A stretch of 64,000 bases of DNA from Streptomyces radicis (lineage in GTDB: Bacteria; Actinomycetota; Actinomycetes; Streptomycetales; Streptomycetaceae). A program made the translations under genes and the position numbers. Positions 25,519-34,539 of the stretch are shown here, in pieces; within the stretch, counting starts at the first letter, position 1; the number at the start of each line of letters is the position of its first letter. The stretch spans positions 1 to 64,000 of the forward strand of contig NZ_RBDY01000025.1 of NCBI RefSeq assembly GCF_003626575.1, given 5' to 3'. Below the pieces are notes generated by a model. The model searched no databases. It had not been told where the DNA came from and was given only the letters and a program-made list of their open reading frames with translations.

Positions 25519-26450
25519 TGATACGACTCCTGTCAAGCCATTGCGGAGTGATGCACCCCGCCGGACAAGATCGTGACCCTAGTCGGCGTTCCATGGAAAT
25601 CCCGGCAGATTCTCCGGCGATCACCCCGCATGGATCAGAGGGAATCGTCCGGCCGGGACAAACGGCCTGCTTTTCCTGGCGTGTTTCCCGACCCTTGGAG
25701 GGTTCGCGCGCGGCTCACATGGGGGCGCGCGAGCAGCTCGTCGGCCACCCGCCACTCGGAGCCTCGACCGAGGGGAGGGGCGCACGCCGGCGCATGCCGC
25801 GCACACCGGGAGCGGCAGGTCGGAAGGTGTGCGCCTGGGGTGGGGCGCACGGACGGCGCACGGCTCGTTCGCGAAGGGACAACGGAGTGGGCGCTCCCGT
25901 CGCCGCGCTCCACAACTCACGCGGGCGGATGGTGAGTTGACGTGATGCGCCCCGCTCCGCGACCATCGGAGCGATTTCCTGTCGCATAGAGACCCCCACC
26001 CCATCCCAGAACAAGGATTCGACTTCCGCGACGTCACCGGTATCCGCCGCTCCCCCCACCCCACCAAAAGACTCAGCGCCTCTACGTCCGCGCCCCGATG
26101 CGGCCTTTCTGTGATCCGTCAATTAACTGACTTCCCGTCAGATACCTTGCCGCGGGCCTATTCGGATGAGTCACTTGGGTAACCGCTTCGGCGGGCGCAG
26201 AATCCTCGGACAGCGGCGAAACCGACTCGATGGACGGGCGGGAAAACACCGTCCGGCATGTGTGTTCTCGATCGAATTCACGCGGGCTGCGGGCAACGGG
26301 AGCCACCCTTCGCCGTCGCCGCGGGCCATCGAGCCGCCACCTGGCCAGTGGGCACGAGAGCCGGTCGCCAAGGGCCGGGATCCCTGCGCACGGGAAACAC
26401 CTGGAACACGCCCGGCGATGCGTCACATCCCGGGCGGGGAGGGATCGCTC
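25519..26450. other. 0.93-kb region without a supported gene
   Basis: No reading frame here has a convincing start or family resemblance. Base composition around 25.95-26.25 kb is less GC-rich than the flanking genes. A 14-bp near-palindrome GTCAATTAACTGAC (26118-26131), with a third GTCA half-site just after it, is the only regulatory-looking element seen. The region must carry the divergent promoters of the Ig-like gene and the IPT/TIG operon. Confidence 0.6.
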
Positions 26451-27194
26451 ATGCCCATCAGTCCGAACCAGGGATCAAGTGGCGGGGGAACGCTCGTCAC
26501 CATCACGGGGACGAACCTCAGCGGCACCACCGCCGTGCACTTCGGCACCCGGTCCGCCACCTCCGTCACCAATGTCTCGCCCACGCAGGTCACCGCCGTC
26601 TCCCCCTCGGGGAACGGGGTCGTGGGCGTCACCGTCACCACGCCCGGCGGCACCAGCAACCCGGTGCCGTTCTTCTACGTGGGGCCGCCGTTCAAGCAGA
26701 CGCTCAGCCCCGCCTCCGGCTCGACGGCGGGCGGCCAGACGGTGACCATCACCGGCACCGGCCTCTCCACCGCCACCAGCGTCGCCTTCGGCGCCAACAC
26801 CGCCGTGCCCACGGTGGTGACGGACAGCCAGATCACGGTCGTCACGCCCGCGGGCGCCGCGGGCGCGGTGGGCGTCACCGTCACCACGGCCGGTGGCAGC
26901 AGCAACGGCCTCTCGTACACCTATGTCGCGCCGCCGACCGTGACGACCATCATCCCCGACGAGGGCCCGACCGTGGGCGGCACCGCGGTCACCATCACCG
27001 GCACCGCCCTCACCAGCACCACCTCGGTCACCTTCGGAGGCACCCCGGCGCCGTTCACCGTGATCTCCGACACCTCGGTGGCGGCCGTCACGCCCGCGGG
27101 CGCCGCCGGTGACGTCGACGTCGTCGTGTCCAACGACGCCGGGAGCGACACCCTGGTGGACGGCTTCACCTACGTCGCGGGTCCGGGTATCTGA
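26451..27194 (+). CDS. IPT/TIG repeat protein (three domains)
   Basis: 247 residues made of three consecutive IPT/TIG immunoglobulin-like repeats of about 80 residues. Each opens with SPNQGSSGGGTLVTITG-type residues and closes with VGVTVTTPGGTSNPVPFFYV. There is no signal peptide, membrane segment or sorting signal: the protein begins MPISPNQG, as is usual for this group in Streptomyces. The ATG at 26451 follows GGGGAGGGA. It is the first gene of a run with a second IPT/TIG gene, a methyltransferase and a DUF1796 protein. IPT/TIG folds bind proteins or carbohydrates; how the protein would leave the cell is unclear. Confidence 0.9.
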   Translation: MPISPNQGSSGGGTLVTITGTNLSGTTAVHFGTRSATSVTNVSPTQVTAVSPSGNGVVGVTVTTPGGTSNPVPFFYVGPPFKQTLSPASGSTAGGQTVTITGTGLSTATSVAFGANTAVPTVVTDSQITVVTPAGAAGAVGVTVTTAGGSSNGLSYTYVAPPTVTTIIPDEGPTVGGTAVTITGTALTSTTSVTFGGTPAPFTVISDTSVAAVTPAGAAGDVDVVVSNDAGSDTLVDGFTYVAGPGI

Positions 27195-27320
27195 CCCCCC
27201 TCGGGGCGCGGCCCTTCGGGGCGCCACCCCCGCCCCGGGCGTACGCGGTCACTCGCCCTTGTGGCCGCGTACGCCCTCCCCGCCCTCAGCGCAGGGCGTT
27301 CGAACACATTGGGAGACACC

Positions 27321-28376
27321 GTGGGAAACAGCGACCCCGTGGCGGGCACGGCCCGGCCGACCGCCGTCATCGCCGTCGCGCCCGTCCTCAGCTCGGTCGT
27401 GCCCAACGTGGGGCCCTCGGCCGGCAGCAACGTCGTCAGCCTCAACGGCAGCGGCTTCACGGGGGTGACCGGCGTCAGCTTCGGCGCGGCCCCCGCCCTC
27501 GTCTACACCGTCAACTCGACGGTCCTGATCACCGCGACGGTCCCGCCGGGAACGGGCACGGTCAACGTCACCGTCAGGAACCCGTCGGGCACCAGCAACT
27601 CCGTTCCCTACACCTATGCGGCGACCCCGACCCTCACGGGCATCTCGCCCAACCAGGGCCCCACCTCGGGCGGCACGTCCGTGACCCTGACGGGCACCGG
27701 GCTCTCCGGCGCGTCGGCCGTCAGCTTCGGTGGCACGCCCGCGACGAGCTTCGTCGTCAACTCGGCGACGAGCATCACCGCGGTCGCCCCCGCGGGCACC
27801 GGCGCCGTGGCCGTCACGGTCACCACCCCAGGCGGCACATCGGGGCCCGTCTTCTTCTACTACGTCAACGCCCCCGCCCTCATCAGCGCGTCCCCGAGCC
27901 AGGGGCCGACCGCAGGCGGTACGTCCGTGACCCTGACGGGCACCGGGCTCTCCGGCGCCACCGCGGTCACCTTCGGTGGCACGCCCGCGACGAGCTTTGT
28001 CGTCAACTCGGCGACGAGCATCACCGCGGTCGCCCCCGCGGGCACGGGCTCCGTGGCGGTCACGGTCACCACCCCAGGGGGCACGAGCAACTCCGTCATC
28101 TACACCTATGTGCCCGCCCCCGTCCTCATCGCCCTGGCCCCGACCCAGGGGCCCACGGGCGCGGGAGCCGTCGTCACCCTCACCGGCGGCTCCCTGACGA
28201 CGACGGTCGCCGTCCTGTTCGGCGGCACGCCCGCCGCGTTCGACGTCCTGTCGGACACCACCGTCACCGCGGTCGCCCCGGCGGGCCTGGCCGGTTCGAC
28301 CCCGGTCACCGTCACGACGGCGGGCGGCACGAGCAACGCCCTCACCTACACGCGGGTGCCGGCCCCACAGATCTGA
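27321..28376 (+). CDS. IPT/TIG repeat protein (four domains)
   Basis: 351 residues. A short N-terminal segment, GNSDPVAGTARPTAVIAVAP, precedes four IPT/TIG repeats of about 82 residues (SSVVPNVGPSAGSN, TGISPNQGPTSGG, SASPSQGPTAGG, IALAPTQGPTGAG). No signal peptide is seen. The GTG at 27321 follows GGGAG. Repeats two and three are nearly identical even at DNA level. It is a paralogue of the preceding gene, 126 bp away. Both are Thr/Ser/Val-rich and nearly devoid of Cys, typical of extracellular or surface-exposed Ig-like scaffolds. Confidence 0.9.
   Translation: MGNSDPVAGTARPTAVIAVAPVLSSVVPNVGPSAGSNVVSLNGSGFTGVTGVSFGAAPALVYTVNSTVLITATVPPGTGTVNVTVRNPSGTSNSVPYTYAATPTLTGISPNQGPTSGGTSVTLTGTGLSGASAVSFGGTPATSFVVNSATSITAVAPAGTGAVAVTVTTPGGTSGPVFFYYVNAPALISASPSQGPTAGGTSVTLTGTGLSGATAVTFGGTPATSFVVNSATSITAVAPAGTGSVAVTVTTPGGTSNSVIYTYVPAPVLIALAPTQGPTGAGAVVTLTGGSLTTTVAVLFGGTPAAFDVLSDTTVTAVAPAGLAGSTPVTVTTAGGTSNALTYTRVPAPQI
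27675..28086 (+). repeat. Direct repeat of about 166 bp within the second IPT/TIG gene
   Basis: 27675-27840 and 27921-28086 share long runs of identical bases, including third codon positions, with an offset of 246 bp (82 codons). This indicates a recent in-frame duplication or gene conversion of one IPT/TIG module. Confidence 0.88.
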
Positions 28377-28544
28377 GACGCTCCGCCGGGCGCCCCGCCG
28401 ACCCGGGCGGGCCCCGGCGGTCCGCCGCGCCCCGACGACCGTGCCCCGGCGGCGCGTTCGATGGGTGCGACGCCGGTTCCGCGGGGCGGCGCGGGGGAAT
28501 GGTCGATACCAATGGGATCGGCGAGGCGAAGGACGGGCAGCTCA

Positions 28545-29729
28545 GTGGCGAAGACGGTGGTCGCCTTCCGCGCGGAGGACGTCGTCCTCGACTTCCTCTC
28601 CGTCCTGGACGCCACCAAGGACGAGGAGCTGCGCGTTCTCGTGGCCTCGACCGGGGAGCGGGTGACGCTCAGGGCCCGGACGACGCCCGACGAGCGCGTC
28701 GCCGCCCTCGCCTCCGCCCGGGCGGCGGCCGCGGCGGACACGAGAGACGCGCCGGTCACCGCCGACGCGCTGCGGGCCTGGCTCGCCTCCGTCGGCGGCA
28801 CCGGCCCGTTGGAGGTCTGGACCCACTCGCCCGCCGACGACCGCCGCACGCGCCGCCTGCTCGGCCACGACACCGCGATCGCCGCGGGCGCCGCGCACGG
28901 CTCGGGCAACTCGGGCGGCACCGTCTGGCACGCCGTCGGCGACTCGCCCTACCTCCAGTTCCGCGCCGACGACGAACGGCCCCTGACCCCCGCCCTGATC
29001 AGGGCCAAGCTCGACTTCGTCAACGCCCACCGCCCCCACCTCCTCGGCCTCGACGACCCCGAAGAGGCCGTCACCACGGCGCGCGTCCCCGCGGTGGAAC
29101 GCTTCTTCCGCTCCGACCCCGAGGAGCGCGGCCGCCTCTACGCCCTGATGTCCAGCCTGGACGACGGCGCCGCGACCGTCGCCGACCCCTGGGAGTTCGA
29201 GACCTCCCCCTACGAGCGGGAGCGCCTCGACGCGACCGCCGCCTGGGTCACCCGCTGGTGCCCACCGGGCGAGGGGCGCCTGGTGGAGGCCGGGGCCTGC
29301 GAGGGCGCCCTCACCCGCCGCCTGGCCGACAAGGGCTACGCCGTCGAGGCCACCGAGCCCAACGCCGCCTTCCGCCGCCGCCTTGAGAGGGCGGCCCATG
29401 GCCCCGGCGTCACCGTTCACCCGCACGGGCTCGATGACCTGGCGCGCGCGGCCGCGCTGCCCGCGGCCGCCTACCTGCTGATCGAGATGCTCTACTACGG
29501 CCAGGACCTCGACGCCCTGCGACGCCTGCCCACCGACCGGCTGTTCGTGGCGCTCGCGCCCGACTGGTTCGACGAGCGGCTGCGGCCCTGGCTCGACGCC
29601 GACCCCGGCTGGCGCGTGCGCGACCGGGCCGAGCTGGTCGCGCCGCGCCTGGAGAGCGTCTGCGGCGCCCGTGCCCACCTGGTCAAGCGCGGCAGCCGCG
29701 GCGTGCTCCTGGAGCGGAGCCATGGCTGA
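28545..29729 (+). CDS. Two-domain NodS-like SAM-dependent methyltransferase
   Basis: 394 residues. The C-terminal half is a class I methyltransferase resembling NodS-type enzymes: YERERLDATAAWVTRW, motif I VEAGACEGALTRRL, VEATEPNAAFRRRL, then AAYLLIEMLYYGQDLDAL and CGARAHLVKRG. The N-terminal 190 residues begin VVAFRAEDVVLDFLSVLDAT and include WTHSPADDRRTRRLLGHDTAI and a VNAHRP segment. They faintly recall PIG-L-type deacetylases but lack a clear metal-binding HPDDE, so that domain is left unassigned. GTG 28545 has AAGGACGG upstream; an in-frame ATG at 28512 is possible. It overlaps the DUF1796 gene by 8 bases. Confidence 0.8.
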   Translation: MAKTVVAFRAEDVVLDFLSVLDATKDEELRVLVASTGERVTLRARTTPDERVAALASARAAAAADTRDAPVTADALRAWLASVGGTGPLEVWTHSPADDRRTRRLLGHDTAIAAGAAHGSGNSGGTVWHAVGDSPYLQFRADDERPLTPALIRAKLDFVNAHRPHLLGLDDPEEAVTTARVPAVERFFRSDPEERGRLYALMSSLDDGAATVADPWEFETSPYERERLDATAAWVTRWCPPGEGRLVEAGACEGALTRRLADKGYAVEATEPNAAFRRRLERAAHGPGVTVHPHGLDDLARAAALPAAAYLLIEMLYYGQDLDALRRLPTDRLFVALAPDWFDERLRPWLDADPGWRVRDRAELVAPRLESVCGARAHLVKRGSRGVLLERSHG

Positions 29730-30378
29730 ACGGGCGGCGGGAGCGCCGTTCGACGCGTGCGTCGGCCTCGGTTACCACTGCGAGTCGACGTACCAGATCC
29801 GCCGCATCACGGGCGAGGAGCGCGCGCACGTCTTCGACTGGCTCGACCTCGACCTGGACGCCGTGATCGACGCCATCGCCCACGACTTCCGCACCGTCCT
29901 GGGCGAAGGCGGCCCCGCCGTCGCGCCCGACGGCTCGCACGTCGTCGACCGCCGCGCCCGCATCCGCTTCTACCACGACTTCCACCCCGGCCCTTCAGGA
30001 ACGCTGGACGCGGCCGACGTCCAACGCCAACTCCCAGGCGTTCGCGGCAAGTTCGCCTTCCTCGCCGACCGGTGGCGCGAGCTGGCCGCCTCCCGGCGCC
30101 GCGTCCTGTACGTGCACCAGGACATCTACGACGAGGCCACCCCCGCCGACCTGGCCAGGCTGCGCGAGGCCATCGCGACCCGCCACCCGGGGCACCGGTT
30201 CGCGGTGCTGTGGCTGCGGCGCGCCCGCGACCCCGAGGGGCCGCCGCCCCCTGGCGTCGTCGGCGCGCGCGTCGGCCTGAGGGAGGGGCGCTGGCAGGGC
30301 GACGACGCCGCGTGGGACCGGGCGTTCGCCGCGCTTGACGCGCGCGCCCTGTGGCCCGCGCGCCCTCAGACCGCGTAG
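29722..30378 (+). CDS. DUF1796 putative papain-like cysteine peptidase
   Basis: 218 residues. The opening CVGLGYHCESTYQIRRI followed by HVFDWLDLDLDAVIDAI matches the DUF1796 signature (SLGxxCexAYqlRr... PFDW), in which the Cys and a later His are proposed to form a papain-like active site. FYHDFHPG and RVLYVHQDIYDEA supply candidate His and acidic residues. ATG 29722 overlaps the methyltransferase stop, so the two are translationally coupled. DUF1796 proteins elsewhere sit in polysaccharide or glycan clusters, but no enzymatic proof is known to me. Its 3-prime end overlaps the convergent MFS gene by 13 bases. Confidence 0.82.
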   Translation: MAERAAGAPFDACVGLGYHCESTYQIRRITGEERAHVFDWLDLDLDAVIDAIAHDFRTVLGEGGPAVAPDGSHVVDRRARIRFYHDFHPGPSGTLDAADVQRQLPGVRGKFAFLADRWRELAASRRRVLYVHQDIYDEATPADLARLREAIATRHPGHRFAVLWLRRARDPEGPPPPGVVGARVGLREGRWQGDDAAWDRAFAALDARALWPARPQTA

Positions 30379-31646
30379 CGGCGGAAGTCCCGGCTCGTCG
30401 CCGCGATCAGCAGCATGAGGACCACCACCAGCAGCCCGCCCGCCGTGACCGCGACCCGCGTGCCCAGGGCCGAGCCCGCCATCCCGTGCAGCAGGTCGGC
30501 GAGCCGCGGGCCGCCCGCCACCACGACCGTGAACACCCCCTGCATCCGGCCCCGCATGTCGTCCGTCACCGCCGACTGGAGGATCGCCGAGCGGAACACC
30601 ATCGACACCATGTCCGCGAAGCCCGCCGCGGCCAGGAACACCACCGCCCACCACAGGCTGCCGCTCAGCCCGAACCCCGCGATGGCGAGACCCCACGCCA
30701 CCACCGCGGCGATGACCAGGAGACCGTGGCGGCGCGCGCGGGAGAACGTTCCCGACATCAGCCCGCCGAGCACCGCCCCCAGCGGGATCGCCGCGAACAG
30801 CAGCCCGAGCGCGAACCCCTCGCCCCATGGCGCGTAGGTCGTCGAGGCCAGCTGGGGGAACAGCGCGCGCGGCATCCCGAAGACCATCGCGATCACATCG
30901 GCGAGAAAGCTCAGCAGCAGGATGTGCCGCGTGGCGATGTAGCGGAACCCCGCCACGACCTCCCCCCACCCGGCCCTGCGCCGCGCGGCCGCGTCGAGCG
31001 GCGGCAGCGCGGGCAGCAGCCACACCGCCCACACCGCGGCCAGCAGCACGATCGCGTCGAGCAGGTACAGCACCGGCAGCCCGAGCACCGGGATCAACGC
31101 CCCGGCGAGCAGCGGCCCGACGATCAGCCCGGTCTGGGTGACGGTGGACTGGAGGGCGTTGGCCGCGGGCAGCTCGTCGCCCGGCACGAGCCGGGCTATG
31201 GACGCGGTGCGCGCCGGGGCGTTCATCCCGAAGAACGCCTGCTGCACCGCGAGCAGCACCATCAGCAGCCCCGTGGATTCGAGCCCCGCGAAGGACTGCA
31301 CCCAGAACAGCAGCGACGTGACGGCGATGCCCGCGTTGGTCACCAGCATGAGCGTGCGCCGGTCCACGCTGTCGGCGACCGCGCCGCCCCACAGCGCGAA
31401 CAGGATCAGCGGCGCGAGCCCCGCGAAGCTCGCGTAGCCGACCCACGCCGACGAGCCCGTGATGTCGTAGATCTGCGTGGGCACGGCCACCGCGGTCAAC
31501 TGGCTGCCCACGGCCGTCACGATGGTCGAGGACCACAGCCGCCGGAACGGCCGGTGCCGCAGCGGCGTGGTGTCCATCATCCAGCGCCGCCACGTGGCCC
31601 GTTCGTCCCCCGCGTCGCCCGACCGGCTCCGCACGTCGCCCGTCAC
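30366..31646 (-). CDS. MFS exporter (EntS-like)
   Basis: 426-residue transporter with about 12 membrane helices. HRPFRRLWSSTIVTAVGSQLTAVAVPTQIYDITGSSAWVG and the loop GGAVADSVDRRTLML (MFS motif A) match the EntS/DUF894 family, whose founding member exports enterobactin. FGMNAPARTASIARLVP and DMRGRMQGVFTVVVAGGPRLADL are further family features. The GTG at 31646 is used because GAGAGGGGGG precedes it; an ATG at 31682 is an alternative. It converges on the DUF1796 gene, overlapping its 3-prime end. The substrate is unknown; a link to the siderophore genes 20 kb away is not supported. Confidence 0.9.
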   Translation of the reverse strand: MTGDVRSRSGDAGDERATWRRWMMDTTPLRHRPFRRLWSSTIVTAVGSQLTAVAVPTQIYDITGSSAWVGYASFAGLAPLILFALWGGAVADSVDRRTLMLVTNAGIAVTSLLFWVQSFAGLESTGLLMVLLAVQQAFFGMNAPARTASIARLVPGDELPAANALQSTVTQTGLIVGPLLAGALIPVLGLPVLYLLDAIVLLAAVWAVWLLPALPPLDAAARRRAGWGEVVAGFRYIATRHILLLSFLADVIAMVFGMPRALFPQLASTTYAPWGEGFALGLLFAAIPLGAVLGGLMSGTFSRARRHGLLVIAAVVAWGLAIAGFGLSGSLWWAVVFLAAAGFADMVSMVFRSAILQSAVTDDMRGRMQGVFTVVVAGGPRLADLLHGMAGSALGTRVAVTAGGLLVVVLMLLIAATSRDFRRYAV

Positions 31647-31756
31647 CGCCGCCCCCCTCTCCCTCGGACACGTCGTCCGCACAGTAGACGACGCCCCCGA
31701 AGCCCCCGCCGCTGGGCGTGCGCCGCGCCCGCGGGACGGGCGACGCGCCAGCCCGC

Positions 31757-32008
31757 TCAGGGGGAGGCGAACGGCGGCGCGGGCCTGACCCGCCAGGACG
31801 AGCGGTCGGCGGACTCGTCCCAGTACGGAACGTCCCCGTAGTACAGGCCGTAGGCCCAGTGCTCGGGCAGCTCATGGCCCAGCAGGTCGGGGCATGACCC
31901 CGACTCCGCGTCCTCGAACGCCTCGTTCACCCGCGCGGCCGCCTCGCGGTGGCTGATGCCGAACTCCTCCACCATGAACGCCGCGATCTCGCACACCGAC
32001 ACCCGCAT
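31757..32008 (-). CDS. Small hypothetical protein downstream of the aldo/keto reductase
   Basis: 83 residues, acidic, with MRVSVCEIAAFMVEEFGISHREAAARVNEAF as a likely helical N-terminus and an aromatic segment HWAYGLYYGDVPYWDES. There is no signal peptide or membrane segment. The start follows the stop of the aldo/keto reductase with one intervening base, so the pair is probably co-transcribed and coupled. The codon use is normal for the region, which supports it as a real gene. I do not recognise the family. Confidence 0.68.
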   Translation of the reverse strand: MRVSVCEIAAFMVEEFGISHREAAARVNEAFEDAESGSCPDLLGHELPEHWAYGLYYGDVPYWDESADRSSWRVRPAPPFASP

Positions 32009-32009
32009 G

Positions 32010-33074
32010 TCAGGGCACCGGGGTCAGATGGGACTCGAGCAGGGCCAGGTCCGGCTCGCTCAGCCGCTCGCTCGCCAGGCTCAGCTGGTGCCAGTGGGGA
32101 TAGATCAGCTCGGGGGCGCTGATCTCGTCGAGGTCGGCCATCTCCGTGTCGCTCAGGACGAGGTCCGCCGCCGCGAGGTTGTCGGCGAGCTGGTCGTCGC
32201 GGCGGGCGCCGATCACCACCGAGGTCACGCCCGGCCTGCGCAGCAGATACGCGAGGGCCACCCGGGCGGGCGTGACGTCGTGGCCCTCCGCGACGCGGAC
32301 CAGCACCTCGACCGTGTCGTACAGCTTCTCCCGGTCGCGCACCGGCGGCTCGTTCCACCGCTCGTCGACCTGGCGGGTGCCCTCGGGCGCGCCCCGGCCG
32401 CGGCGGTACTTCCCCGAGAGCAGGCCCCCGGCCAGCGGGCTCCACACCATGATCCCGAGGCCCTGGTCGAGCGAGAGCGGCACCAGCTCGTACTCTGCGT
32501 CGCGGGACTCGAGCGAGTAGTAGATCTGGTTGCTCACGAAGCGCTCCCAGCCGTGGGCGTCCGAGACGGCCAGGGCCTTCATCAGCTGCCACCCCGCGTA
32601 GTTGGAGACCCCCAGGTAGCGGATCTTGCCGTCGCGCACCGCCGTGTCGAGCGTCCCGAGGGTCTCCTCGAGCGGCGTCTGCCCGTCCCACTCGTGGATG
32701 TGGTAGATGTCCACGTGGTCGGTGCGCAGCCGACGCAGGCTGCCCTCCAACTGGCGCAGGATGTGGTGCCGGGACGCGCCGCCGTCGTTCGGCCCTTCGC
32801 CGAGCACCATGCGCACCTTGGTCGAGATCAGCACCTCGTCCCTGTGGCCCTTGAGCGCCTCGCCCAGGATCTCCTCGGCGCCCCCGTGGGAGTACATGTC
32901 GGCGGTGTCCACGCAGTTCACCCCGGCGTCGAGCGCCATGCCGACCTGGCGGCGCGCGCCCTTCACATCCGTGGCGCCGAGCGCGCCGAACACCTCCTTG
33001 CCACCGAACGTCATGGTGCCCATGGTCAGGGCCGACACCCGAAGACCCGATCGCCCCAACTGGCGGTACTCCAC
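32010..33074 (-). CDS. Aldo/keto reductase
   Basis: 354-residue NADPH-dependent (alpha/beta)8 reductase. The catalytic tetrad is visible: Asp and Tyr in CVDTADMYSHG, Lys in VLISTKVRM and His in VDIYHIHEWD. YLGVSNYAGWQL and the C-terminal phosphate-binding IGARRDDQLADNLAA are typical of the AKR11/12-like branch. It probably reduces carbonyls of sugars or xenobiotics; the substrate cannot be named. It is the first gene of a two-gene unit with the small hypothetical gene and lies 169 bp from the DUF5925 ATPase gene. Confidence 0.93.
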   Translation of the reverse strand: MEYRQLGRSGLRVSALTMGTMTFGGKEVFGALGATDVKGARRQVGMALDAGVNCVDTADMYSHGGAEEILGEALKGHRDEVLISTKVRMVLGEGPNDGGASRHHILRQLEGSLRRLRTDHVDIYHIHEWDGQTPLEETLGTLDTAVRDGKIRYLGVSNYAGWQLMKALAVSDAHGWERFVSNQIYYSLESRDAEYELVPLSLDQGLGIMVWSPLAGGLLSGKYRRGRGAPEGTRQVDERWNEPPVRDREKLYDTVEVLVRVAEGHDVTPARVALAYLLRRPGVTSVVIGARRDDQLADNLAAADLVLSDTEMADLDEISAPELIYPHWHQLSLASERLSEPDLALLESHLTPVP

Positions 33075-33243
33075 TGGTCAACTCCCCTTCGTCGGCCCGT
33101 GTCGTCCCCGGGCAGGTAGGCGTAGGGGAAGTCTCCAACGGCGCGCGACCGACGGCATCCGGTCACGCGCGAAGGGGTGGCGCCGGCCGGGCGCGCGCCT
33201 CCATCGGCGCGAACGCGAGGGCCCCGCGGGCGTCCCCCTTCGC

Positions 33244-34362
33244 TCACAGGTACAGCCCCGCGTCCGCCCCGCTGGTCCCGGCCTGGACCGACGCCGGGCC
33301 CGAGCCCCTGCGCAGCGCGTACAGCTCGGCCAGCGTCGCCCCTTCGCGGCCCACGCCCTCGTCGGTGCCGAGCCAGCGCACCGCCTCCCGGCGCGTCAGC
33401 GGGCCCACCTCGATCCTGGCCAGGCAGCGCCCGGGGCGCACGACCGCGGGGTGCAGCCGCTCCAGGTCCTCGTTGGTGGTCACGCCCACCAGCACCTTGC
33501 GGCCCTGCCCGAGCAGGCCGTCCGTCAGGTTGAGCAGCCGGGAGAGCGCCTGCCCCGCCGTGCTCTTGGCGCCGCCGCGGATCAGCTCGTCGCAGTCCTC
33601 CAGGAGCAGCAGCCGCCACCGGTCCTTCTCCTGGTCCTCGTCCCGCCCCATCGCCACGTCCATGAGGTAGCCCACGTCGTTGAACAGGCGCTCGGGGTCG
33701 AGCACGCAGTCCACCTGGCACCACGCGCGCCAGGCGCGCGCCAGGGCGCGCAGCGCCGAGGTCTTGCCGGTGCCCGGCGGGCCGTGCAGCAGGAGCAGCC
33801 GCCCCGCGACGTCGTCGGGCGTGAGCGTCATCAGCCGACCCAACGCCTCGGCCACGGGCCCGGAGTACCCGGGCGCGATCGCCTCCCAGCTGTCCGCCTC
33901 GATCCGGCGCGTCATGCGGGCCGGGCGGCGGTTCCCCGGGGAGAGGTGCCAGAAGCCCATCGTGACGCTCGACGGCTCGTTGTCCGGCTCCTCCTCGGCG
34001 CCGTCGAGCGCCTCCTTGAGGACCCGCTGCGCGAGCTCGTCGGTCTCGGCGATCACCAGCACGTGCGCGGCGCGCGTCCAGCGGTGCGCGCGCAGCAGCC
34101 AGCCCTCGCCCGCCGCGAGCACGCTGTCGACGTTGCTGTCGTGGGTCATGAGCCTGACCTCGCAGCCCTCGGGCATCAGCGGGTGGTGCCGCTTGACGTT
34201 CTCCACGCGGTGGCCCCGCGCGAAGGGCAGCGCGCCGGACGCGAAGTCCCTCAGGAGCAGCACGTCGATGGCGTCCTCGGGCGCGTCGGCGTCGCCGAGG
34301 GAGAACCGGATCGGGGATTCCTCCTTGGGAGTGGATGGTGTCGTCGGCCTCATGCCCGTCAT
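33244..34362 (-). CDS. DUF5925 AAA-type ATPase
   Basis: 372 residues. The N-terminal 150 residues form the DUF5925 domain (EDAIDVLLLRDFASGALPFARG, VRLMTHDSNVDSVLAAGEGWLLRAHRW). A AAA ATPase domain follows: Walker A LHGPPGTGKTSALRALARAW, Walker B WRLLLLEDCDELI, sensor 1 VLVGVTTNEDLERLHPAVVRPGR with the arginine-finger region. It most resembles single-ring AAA proteins acting on proteins. DUF5925/AAA proteins are conserved in Streptomyces with no assigned job. ATG 34362 is used; an ATG three codons on is equally possible. A conserved 88-residue gene is divergent from it. Confidence 0.85.
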   Translation of the reverse strand: MTGMRPTTPSTPKEESPIRFSLGDADAPEDAIDVLLLRDFASGALPFARGHRVENVKRHHPLMPEGCEVRLMTHDSNVDSVLAAGEGWLLRAHRWTRAAHVLVIAETDELAQRVLKEALDGAEEEPDNEPSSVTMGFWHLSPGNRRPARMTRRIEADSWEAIAPGYSGPVAEALGRLMTLTPDDVAGRLLLLHGPPGTGKTSALRALARAWRAWCQVDCVLDPERLFNDVGYLMDVAMGRDEDQEKDRWRLLLLEDCDELIRGGAKSTAGQALSRLLNLTDGLLGQGRKVLVGVTTNEDLERLHPAVVRPGRCLARIEVGPLTRREAVRWLGTDEGVGREGATLAELYALRRGSGPASVQAGTSGADAGLYL

Positions 34363-34539
34363 GATCCGGCACCGCGCGGGCCGGCGCACGGGGGTTTTCG
34401 CGACGAACGCGTGTCTCGCCGTGTTCGTCAACCCCGTTGCCGGGAAAGGTGAATCGTGGGACCGGGATACCCATGCGTCCTTGTGGGGCGTTAGGGTTAC
34501 CCTGCCCGGACCGGGTGCCGTTGTACGGGTGGGAGAGTC

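Noticed and set aside
25548..26067. Open frames on both strands in the 0.9-kb gap.
   Set aside because: Composition is Arg/Pro/Ala-rich in the manner of antisense frames, with no domain, signal peptide or ribosome site.
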